From Pelagibius sp050290145 (GTDB lineage: Bacteria > Pseudomonadota > Alphaproteobacteria > Kiloniellales > Kiloniellaceae), in NCBI GenBank assembly GCA_050290145.1, contig JBNKHC010000097.1, forward strand, positions 1-5,631: a DNA stretch of 5,631 nt, read 5' to 3'. Below the pieces are notes generated by a model, which saw only the letters and a list, made by a program, of their open reading frames with translations, searched no databases and was not told where the DNA came from. This document shows, piece after piece, positions 1 to 4,319 of the stretch. Each line of letters begins with the position of its first letter. Position 1 is the first letter of the stretch. Position numbers and translations under genes: made by a program.

Positions 1-1
1 C

Positions 2-286
2 CGCGACAAGCGCCTGCCGCCGGTGCCTGATGAATCATATTTCCGCCGGGAGCCCTACCGCGCCGAGGGCGGTCTCGACTACTGGGCCAACCAGGAATAC
101 GAGGCGACCGCCTGCTACTGGCACTTCCACAAGATGAGCGACGTCATCATGGGCCTGACGCGCGCCGGCTTCGCCCTGGAGGATTTCGAGGAACTGCCCC
201 ACGACATCGGCATCCATGGCAACCTGGAGAACCAGCCCCAGCAGCTCCCGCTCAGCTACATCCTGGTGGGGAAACGGGAAGGCTGA
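2..286 (+). CDS. Class I SAM-dependent methyltransferase, C-terminal part (5' truncated)
   Basis: The reading frame is open from the window edge to a TGA at 284-286, giving about 94 visible residues. The start codon and SAM-binding Rossmann core lie outside the window, so the GTG at 23 is probably internal. What remains resembles the C-terminal end of class I methyltransferases: a Tyr/Phe-rich stretch (YFRREPYR, then YWHFHKMSD), a helix that reads LTRAGFALEDFEELP, and a closing strand LSYILVGKREG. In this family the 'L..AGF....EE.P' helix followed by a 'lP.syilvgrk' strand is the usual ending, and the His/Tyr-rich segment precedes it. The methyl acceptor cannot be deduced. The gene converges on the VOC gene, leaving one base between the stop codons and no room for a terminator between them. 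Class assignment is moderately sure; specificity is unknown. Confidence 0.72.
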   Translation, partial: RDKRLPPVPDESYFRREPYRAEGGLDYWANQEYEATACYWHFHKMSDVIMGLTRAGFALEDFEELPHDIGIHGNLENQPQQLPLSYILVGKREG

Positions 287-293
287 CTCAGCC
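281..293. repeat. Palindrome holding both convergent stop codons
   Basis: The sequence GGCTGA-C-TCAGCC is a perfect 6+6 bp inverted repeat around one base. Each arm carries a TGA stop, one for the methyltransferase on the plus strand and one for the VOC gene on the minus strand. Both proteins end in Gly-stop, so the symmetry may simply come from two GGC TGA endings meeting. A one-base loop is too tight for a good RNA hairpin, and no T tract follows, so I do not call it a terminator. Confidence 0.4.
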
Positions 294-689
294 GCCCGCC
301 GGGCCCTTCAGTTCGATGGTGTTGCCGTCGGGGTCGTCGATGTAGACCGAGGGGCCGTCGCCCTCGGCGCCGTAGCGCTGCACCACCTCGCCGGCGTCGA
401 TGCCGTGGTCGGCCAGGTGGCTGAGCAGGGATTTCGGGTCGAAGGGCTCGATGCGCAGGGCGAAGTGGTCCATGTTCTTGGTCGGCCCGGAGAACTCGCT
501 GTCCTCCGGCGCGGGCTTGACCAGCTGCAGGTCGATCATCGAGGCCCCGGCGCGCAGCTGCACGAGGCCGATGCGCTCGACCCGCCGCTCCTCCGAGCAG
601 CCCAGAACATCGCAATAGAACTTCAAGGCGCGCTCCAGGTCGCTGACGCAGACCACCACGTGGTCGATGTTCTTGGGGGCGAAGGCCAT
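288..689 (-). CDS. VOC (glyoxalase/bleomycin-resistance fold) family protein
   Basis: A complete 133-residue protein, the normal size for a single-chain two-module VOC protein. The vicinal-oxygen-chelate fold is built from paired beta-alpha-beta-beta-beta units. Module 1 starts at IDHVVVCVSDLERALKFYCD (residues 8-27), module 2 at MDHFALRIE (73-81), and the C-terminal strand is YIDDPDGNTIELKG (116-129). Likely metal ligands are H10, H75 and E126, with D53 or Q55 of the MIDLQ strand as the fourth position; this is the family pattern, inferred here. The ATG at 687-689 has a GGGAG Shine-Dalgarno about 8 bases upstream, which supports this start. Family members include lactoylglutathione lyases, extradiol dioxygenases and antibiotic-resistance proteins, and nothing seen here picks one. 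It lies downstream of the AraC-family gene on the same strand but 214 bp away across hairpins, so co-transcription is doubtful. Confidence 0.9.
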   Translation of the reverse strand: MAFAPKNIDHVVVCVSDLERALKFYCDVLGCSEERRVERIGLVQLRAGASMIDLQLVKPAPEDSEFSGPTKNMDHFALRIEPFDPKSLLSHLADHGIDAGEVVQRYGAEGDGPSVYIDDPDGNTIELKGPAGG

Positions 690-725
690 GATGGTGTCTC
701 CCTACCTTGTTCCTTGACTGGCAAA

Positions 726-741
726 GCGCCACAGGTGGCGC
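726..741 (-). terminator. Hairpin upstream of VOC gene, terminator-like
   Basis: On the minus strand this reads GCGCCA-CCTG-TGGCGC followed by TTTGCC: a 6 bp GC-rich stem, a 4-base loop, and only three T residues. It lies about 37 bases before the VOC start codon. It could be a weak intrinsic terminator for transcripts arriving from the AraC-family gene, or simply structure in the VOC leader. The short T run makes termination uncertain. Confidence 0.3.
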
Positions 742-791
742 GGAAGTGCAAGCGCGCAGACACAGGCAACGCCTGGACCACAGGTACTATC

Positions 792-874
792 GTCATGCTC
801 GGACTTGATCCGAGCATCCATGGTGGGAGCGAGACCCCTGATCCATGGACCCTCGGGTCAAGCCCGAGGGTGAC
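792..874. repeat. Interspersed double-hairpin palindromic repeat
   Basis: Two 32-base units lie in inverted orientation, at 792-823 and 843-874, separated by 19 bases. Unit 1 folds as ATGCTCGGA-CTTGA-TCCGAGCAT (795-817) and unit 2 as ACCCTCGGG-TCAAG-CCCGAGGGT (849-871). Both have 9 bp perfect stems and 5-base loops, and the loops are reverse complements of each other. Each unit is flanked on its inner side by CCATGG. The units agree at 26 of 32 positions once one is reversed, and the six differences form three compensating base pairs. I recognise the general form (a 'cGGgCTTGAcCCg' core with inverted partner) as a frequent intergenic element of alphaproteobacterial genomes. It starts about 29 bases past the AraC-family stop codon, so it would lie in that mRNA's 3' end. 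No T tract follows on either strand. Confidence 0.85.
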
Positions 875-903
875 AAGCGAGAAGCGGCCTGGCCGACGCG
901 CCA

Positions 904-1785
904 TCACTCCGCCCCCGCCTTCTTCAGGTAACGTCCCGGCGTGTCGCCCAGGGTGCGCTTGAACATGGCGATGAAAGCGCTGGGGCTGTGGTAGCCGAGG
1001 TCGTAGGCGACCGAGGTCACCGCCTCGCCTTCCGCCAGGCGCGCCACGGCCTGGGTCAGGCGCAGGCGCTCGCGCCAGGCGCCGAAGGTCATGCCGCACT
1101 CCTTCACGAAGAGCCGCGCCAGGGTGCGCTCGCTGGCGCCGGAGTCCTTCGCCCAGTCGGCCAGCGCCCGGCCGTCGGCGGGATCGGCGAGCAGCGCCTC
1201 GGTGATCCTCTTCAGGCGCACATCGCGCGGGTGCGGCAGGTGCAGCGGTTCGGGGCGCAGGCGGCGCAGCTCGTCGAGAATCACCGCCATGAGCCGCGCC
1301 CCGGCGCTGCCGGGCGCGTAGTCGAGGCCGACCTCCATGGCGCGCAGGATGAGCTGGCGCAGCAGCGCCGGCACCGCCACCACGCAGCACTCGCCCGGCA
1401 GCTCCCGGGCCACCTGCGGGTCGATGTAGAGGGTGCGCAGCGCCACGCCTGAACGGTGGCCGACCTGATGCTCGACGCCCGGCGGCATCCACACCGCCTG
1501 TTCCGGCGCCACCACCCAGGTGCCGGCATCCGTGCCCACCTGCATGACGCCCTCGTCGGCGTAGAGCAGCTGGCCGCGCTTGTGGTGGTGCCAGGGGCGC
1601 AGCGAGGCCCCGCTGTAGTCGATGGCCAGGGGCGCCACGGGGCGCTCGGGGTCGTCCAGGTTGCCGGGGTGGTCGGGCAGCGGCGCCAGGTGGGGATGGT
1701 CCGAGCCCCTTACTTCCAGGCCGGGCGCCTCGACACCCTGCGCGCTGGCCTTCTTCGCCGGCCTGCCTTGTCCGTTTCGCGTCAT
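904..1785 (-). CDS. AraC-family transcriptional regulator with cupin sensor domain
   Basis: A complete 293-residue cytoplasmic DNA-binding regulator. The N-terminal half is a cupin-type ligand-binding domain. Motif 1 is around WHHHKRGQLLYADEGVMQV (residues 65-83) and motif 2 is WMPPGVEHQV (99-108), with H66, H68 and H106 as possible ligand or metal contacts. The C-terminal half carries two helix-turn-helix units: about 205-228 (ALADWAKDSGASERTLARLF) and about 254-277 (EAVTSVAYDLGYHSPSAFIA). The latter is followed by FKRTLGDTPGRYL, the AraC signature. The protein belongs to the cupin-AraC type that includes E. coli NimR, which is also divergent from the MFS gene it represses; orthology is not claimed. 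The only plausible start is ATG 1785, because later GTG codons would cut into the cupin domain. No Shine-Dalgarno precedes it, and a TATAAT box ends 8 bases upstream, suggesting a leaderless mRNA. It likely controls the divergent MFS gene and itself. Confidence 0.93.
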   Translation of the reverse strand: MTRNGQGRPAKKASAQGVEAPGLEVRGSDHPHLAPLPDHPGNLDDPERPVAPLAIDYSGASLRPWHHHKRGQLLYADEGVMQVGTDAGTWVVAPEQAVWMPPGVEHQVGHRSGVALRTLYIDPQVARELPGECCVVAVPALLRQLILRAMEVGLDYAPGSAGARLMAVILDELRRLRPEPLHLPHPRDVRLKRITEALLADPADGRALADWAKDSGASERTLARLFVKECGMTFGAWRERLRLTQAVARLAEGEAVTSVAYDLGYHSPSAFIAMFKRTLGDTPGRYLKKAGAE

Positions 1786-1793
1786 TGCTTGGC

Positions 1794-1823
1794 ATTATAC
1801 AGCGAGACGGACGTCTCCGGGAA
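1794..1823 (-). promoter_or_regulatory. Promoter of the AraC-family gene (leaderless)
   Basis: On the minus strand a perfect TATAAT lies at 1799-1794. The best -35 at 18 bp spacing is TTCCCG (1823-1818), which matches TTGACA at only 3 of 6 positions. Transcription should start 6-8 bases after the -10 box, that is at or next to the ATG at 1785. A strong -10 with a poor -35 fits a regulated promoter. Confidence rests on the -10 box; the -35 is tentative. Confidence 0.55.
1804..1817. promoter_or_regulatory. Candidate operator palindrome in divergent promoter region
   Basis: GAGACG-GA-CGTCTC is a 6+6 bp inverted repeat with a 2-base centre. It lies between the -35 and -10 positions of the AraC-family promoter and just upstream of the MFS ribosome-binding region, where a bound protein would affect both genes. 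AraC-family proteins more often bind direct repeats, so the binder could be this regulator or another protein. No second copy was noticed nearby. Confidence 0.4.
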
Positions 1824-1838
1824 GGCTATATCAAGCCC

Positions 1839-3065
1839 GTGCAAACGACCCCCAGTTCAGATCGCCCGCTCCTGGCGCGCCTCCGCCGGCCCGAAGTCCT
1901 GCTGCTGCTCATGGCCGCGGCGGTGCCGCTGTCGTTTGCCACCTGGCAGGCGCTGATCAACAACTTCGCCTACGAGCGCGCGGCCTTCACCGGGGTCGAG
2001 ATCGGCATGATGCAGTCGCTGCGCGAGGTGCCGGGCTTCCTGGCCTTCGGCGTGGTCTTCCTGCTGCTGCTCATCCGCGAGCAGCGTCTCGCCCTCTTCT
2101 CGCTGCTGCTGCTCGGCCTCGGCACCGCGGCCACCGGCTTCTTCCCCTCGGTGCTGGGCATCTACGTCACCACCGTGGTCATGTCGCTGGGCTATCACTA
2201 CTACGAGACGCTGCAGATCTCCCTCTCGCTGCAGTGGATCGACAAGGTGCGCGCGCCGGAGACCCTGGGCCGCCTGATCTCCGCCGGCGCCGTCACCTCC
2301 ATCGTGGTCTACGCCCTGGTGTGGTTCACCAGCGACCTCTTGGCGCTCGACTACCACTGGATCTACCTCATCGGCGGCGGCGGCACGGCGGCCATCGCGC
2401 TGGTCGCCTGGCTCGGCTTTCCGCAGTTCCAGCAGCCGGTCGAGCAGCACAAGCACATGGTGCTGCGCAAGCGCTACTGGCTCTACTACGCCCTGGTCTT
2501 CATGTCGGGCGCGCGCCGCCAGATCTTCATCGTCTTCGCCGGCTTCCTCATGGTGGAGAAGTTCGGCTACGACGTCGGCGCCATCGCCCTGCTGTTCCTC
2601 CTGAACTCGGCCATCAACATCTGGCTGGCGCCGAAGATCGGCCGCCTCATCGGGCGCATCGGCGAGCGCAAGGCGCTGATCTTCGAGTACATCGGCCTCA
2701 TCATCGTCTTCACCGCCTACGCGGTGGTGGAGAACGCCACCATCGCCGCCGGGCTCTACGTGGTCGACCACCTGTTCTTCGCGCTGGCCATCGCCATCAA
2801 GACCTACTTCCAGAAGATCGCCGACCCGGCGGACATCGCCTCCACCGCCGGCGTCAGCTTCACCATCAACCACATCGCGGCGGTGGTGATCCCGGCGGCC
2901 TTCGGCATCCTCTGGCTGGTCTCCCCCGCCGCCGTCTTCCTGGCCGGCAGCGCCATGGCCACCTGCTCGCTGATCATGGCGCTCAACGTGCCGCGCCACC
3001 CGCAACCGGGCCAGGAGGTCCTGCTGGGCCGCGTGCCCGCCACGGCCCCCGCCGCGGCGGAGTAG
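1839..3065 (+). CDS. MFS transporter, 12 transmembrane helices
   Basis: A 408-residue inner-membrane carrier of normal major facilitator superfamily size. Hydrophobic segments lie at roughly 19-40, 63-80, 84-104, 107-132, 145-166, 172-194, 213-236, 244-264, 279-298, 301-323, 333-358 and 362-384, a 6+6 arrangement with a charged central loop (about 196-212). The loop between helices 8 and 9, PKIGRLIGRIGERKAL (265-280), resembles the MFS motif A; the equivalent 2-3 loop (REQR, 80-83) is degenerate. His, Glu, Asp and Lys residues lie inside predicted helices (H120, E123, D310, H311, K321, H345) and could serve coupling or binding. GTG 1839 is preferred because it leaves a short basic N terminus before helix 1. 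A GGGAAGG motif precedes it by 13 bases, a rather long spacing. A longer start at TTG 1785 has no ribosome site. Substrate and direction (uptake or efflux) are unknown. It is divergent from, and probably controlled by, the AraC-family regulator. Confidence 0.9.
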   Translation: MQTTPSSDRPLLARLRRPEVLLLLMAAAVPLSFATWQALINNFAYERAAFTGVEIGMMQSLREVPGFLAFGVVFLLLLIREQRLALFSLLLLGLGTAATGFFPSVLGIYVTTVVMSLGYHYYETLQISLSLQWIDKVRAPETLGRLISAGAVTSIVVYALVWFTSDLLALDYHWIYLIGGGGTAAIALVAWLGFPQFQQPVEQHKHMVLRKRYWLYYALVFMSGARRQIFIVFAGFLMVEKFGYDVGAIALLFLLNSAINIWLAPKIGRLIGRIGERKALIFEYIGLIIVFTAYAVVENATIAAGLYVVDHLFFALAIAIKTYFQKIADPADIASTAGVSFTINHIAAVVIPAAFGILWLVSPAAVFLAGSAMATCSLIMALNVPRHPQPGQEVLLGRVPATAPAAAE

Positions 3066-3120
3066 ACTCTTCCCTGCCCCTTTACGGCGATCCCGGCACC
3101 CGCTATTGATCGAGGAAGAG

Positions 3121-3148
3121 CGGCCGCCCAGCCTGCACGCGGCGGCCG
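3121..3148 (+). repeat. GC-rich stem-loop upstream of the TAXI receptor gene
   Basis: CGGCCGCC (3121-3128) and GGCGGCCG (3141-3148) form a perfect 8 bp stem with a 12-base loop in the 115 bp gap between the MFS and TAXI genes. No T tract follows, so it is not a standard intrinsic terminator. It ends 32 bases before the TAXI ATG and would lie in that gene's leader. A second 7 bp inverted repeat, CTCTTCC (3067-3073) with GGAAGAG (3114-3120), abuts it. A weak promoter candidate, TTTACG (3081-3086), 17 bp, TATTGA (3104-3109), would start transcription just before the stem. Confidence 0.45.
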
Positions 3149-3180
3149 GGTCCAAGAAGCCTCATCAGGGAGCAGCCCGC

Positions 3181-4149
3181 ATGTTTCGCAAGAGCCTGGC
3201 CGCGCTGGCGGCCATGGCGGTGATTGCCGCCTCCGCCCTTTCCTTCTCCGGCAGCGCCGGCGCCGAGACCCGTGTCACCTACAAGTCGGCGAAATCCACC
3301 TCCTCCTACTACCAGATGGCGGTGCAGATCGCCGAGGCCATGAAGGCCGGCTCCGGCGGCGAGATCATCGTCACAGTGGAGGAGAGCCAGGGCTCCGTGC
3401 AGAACGTGAAAGAGGCCGCCAACCGTGGCGGCAGCTATGTCTTCACCACACCGCCCAGCCTGGTGAAGCTGGCGCTGGCCGGACAGAAGATGTTCGAGCC
3501 CAAGGACCCGGCTTTCGAGAAGCTGCGCAGCCTCTTCCCCATCCCCTCGCTGACCATGCACTACGTGGTGCGCGCCGACAGCGGCGTCACCGACTTCGCC
3601 GGGCTGGCGGGCAAGGACTTCATCATCGGCAAGGGCAGCTTCGGCGCCCGCGAGGCGGAAGCCAACTTCAAGACCTTCGGCGTCGGCGACAAGGTGAACC
3701 TGGTCGACGTGGAGCTGAACTCCGCCGTGCCGGCCCTGAAGAACGGTCAGGTCGACGGCTTCGCCACCGCCGGCTCCTACCCTGCGCCCAACGTCATCGA
3801 GGCCGCTGCCGGTACCGAGATCCGCCTGCTGTCAATGACCGAAGAGCAGGTCGCGGCGACCAAGCGCACCCGTCTGGTGATCCCCGCCGGTACCTATCCG
3901 GGTGTCGACACGGACGTGGTCACCACCTCCCTGCCGGTCGGCGCCTATACCACCAGCGACATGGACGAGGACACCGCCTACCAGCTGACCAAGACCTTCT
4001 GGGAGCAGAAGGGCAAGATGGCGCAGTCCAATCCCTGGTGGGGCGGCGTCAGCGCCGAGATGCTGGCGACCCTGGGGACGACGCTGCACCCCGGCGCGCT
4101 CAAGTACTACAAGGAAGCCGGCATCGAGGTCCCCGACGGCCTGATGTAA
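3181..4149 (+). CDS. TRAP transporter substrate-binding protein, TAXI family
   Basis: A complete 322-residue protein, the usual TAXI length. It is the periplasmic receptor of a tripartite ATP-independent transporter: it captures a solute and delivers it to the membrane permease. Residues 1-28 form a Sec signal peptide (basic MFRKS, hydrophobic core, SAGA then ET, cleavage probably after A28). No lipobox Cys is present. TAXI hallmarks follow: SSYYQMAVQIAEAMK (41-55), QGSVQNVKEAANRGG (70-84), the FIIGKGSFGAREAEANF loop (147-163), ALKNGQVDGFATAGSYPAPN (185-204), VIPAGTYPGVDTDVVTTSLP (233-252) and LHPGALKYYKEAGI (302-315). ATG 3181 is preceded by AGGGAG at 3167-3172 with 8-base spacing. An in-frame TTG at 3106 would add residues ahead of the signal peptide and is rejected. 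The fused permease follows 121 bp downstream, as is typical for TAXI systems. The ligand is unknown; characterised TAXI receptors bind organic acids or amino acids such as glutamate. Confidence 0.95.
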   Translation: MFRKSLAALAAMAVIAASALSFSGSAGAETRVTYKSAKSTSSYYQMAVQIAEAMKAGSGGEIIVTVEESQGSVQNVKEAANRGGSYVFTTPPSLVKLALAGQKMFEPKDPAFEKLRSLFPIPSLTMHYVVRADSGVTDFAGLAGKDFIIGKGSFGAREAEANFKTFGVGDKVNLVDVELNSAVPALKNGQVDGFATAGSYPAPNVIEAAAGTEIRLLSMTEEQVAATKRTRLVIPAGTYPGVDTDVVTTSLPVGAYTTSDMDEDTAYQLTKTFWEQKGKMAQSNPWWGGVSAEMLATLGTTLHPGALKYYKEAGIEVPDGLM

Positions 4150-4183
4150 GGCGCGGCGCGACGCAACGCTGCATCGACAGCCT

Positions 4184-4239
4184 GCGTCCTTCGAGACGCC
4201 CGTCCGGCGACGCGCCCGGACGGGCTCCTCAGGATGAGG
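4184..4239. repeat. Interspersed palindromic repeat, copy 1
   Basis: This copy has conserved ends, GCGTCCTTCGAGACGC (4184-4199) and GCTCCTCAGGATGAGG (4224-4239), around a variable centre. I recognise the 'gTCCTTCGAGACgc ... CTCCTCAGGATGAGG' form as a common alphaproteobacterial intergenic repeat. The centre makes a 10 bp perfect stem, GCCCGTCCGG (4198-4207) with CCGGACGGGC (4216-4225), around an 8-base loop. The end also folds as CCTCA-GGA-TGAGG (4227-4239). The copy lies 34 bases after the TAXI stop codon. No T tract follows, so it should stall or protect RNA ends rather than terminate. Confidence 0.85.
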
Positions 4240-4266
4240 CGGATCTTTCGCGGCACGTAGAAAGGA

Positions 4267-4319
4267 CCTCATGCTGAGGAGCGCTGCCAAGAAACTTGGG
4301 ATCGCGTCTCGAAGCACGC
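4267..4319. repeat. Interspersed palindromic repeat, copy 2 (inverted, overlaps permease start)
   Basis: The ends CCTCATGCTGAGGAGC (4267-4282) and GCGTCTCGAAGCACGC (4304-4319) each match the reverse complement of copy 1 at 15 of 16 positions. The 21-base centre is unrelated and less structured. CCTCA-TGC-TGAGG (4267-4279) forms a small hairpin holding the permease ATG at 4271. The repeat therefore supplies the start codon and about the first 16 codons of the permease. Confidence 0.85.

Larger units (their letters stand above)
690..903. other. Intergenic stretch without a gene
   Basis: This gap lies between the end of the AraC-family gene and the start of the VOC gene, both on the minus strand. 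It holds the hairpin at 726-741, a small CAGGC-AAC-GCCTG stem at 763-775, and the double-hairpin repeat at 792-874. Open frames crossing it encode the low-complexity peptides typical of this repeat (for example LGLDPSIHG and TLGSSPRVT) and are not real genes. I found no convincing -35/-10 pair for the VOC gene. Confidence 0.7.
4184..4319 (+). promoter_or_regulatory. Nested inverted repeat that can enclose the permease start codon
   Basis: Because the two repeat copies are inverted, their arms can pair: 4224-4239 with 4267-4282, and 4184-4199 with 4304-4319. Each pairing is 16 bp with a single mismatch (G4233/G4273 and C4188/C4315). The inner stem contains the ATG at 4271-4273 and closes a 27-base loop (4240-4266) that ends with the AAAGGA Shine-Dalgarno. 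This would compete with local folding of each copy. Complementarity is directly visible; a regulatory role is inference. Confidence 0.45.

Noticed and set aside
792..874. Double hairpin as a CRISPR fragment or intrinsic terminator
   Set aside because: There are only two inverted units with one short spacer, not direct repeats with spacers, and no T tract follows on either strand.
216..962. Plus-strand open frame antisense to the VOC gene
   Set aside because: It is the complement of the well-supported VOC gene and includes repeat-derived peptides. There is no family signature.
623..1795. Long minus-strand open frame (390 codons) spanning the AraC-family gene and the repeat
   Set aside because: It reads the regulator in a different frame, is extremely rich in Arg, Ala, Pro and Gly, and crosses the palindromic repeat. 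It has no recognisable domain and is a shadow of the real gene in high-GC DNA.
1785..1838. TTG 1785 as the MFS start
   Set aside because: It has no ribosome site and would overlap the regulator's start codon. It would add a polar 18-residue extension, whereas GTG 1839 has a GGGAAGG upstream and gives a normal N terminus.
1622..3109. Plus-strand open frame (495 codons) overlapping the MFS gene
   Set aside because: Its translation is His/Arg/Pro-rich with no domain, while the overlapping frame gives a clean 12-helix transporter.
1857..3155. Minus-strand open frame (432 codons) antisense to the MFS gene
   Set aside because: Its composition (Asp, Glu, His, Gln, Gly runs) mirrors the antisense of hydrophobic codons. 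No domain or ribosome site was seen.
4184..4319. Inverted copies as the ends of an insertion sequence or MITE
   Set aside because: Only 27 bases separate the copies, each copy is itself a complete structured repeat, and I see no target-site duplication. Two independent repeat copies fit better.
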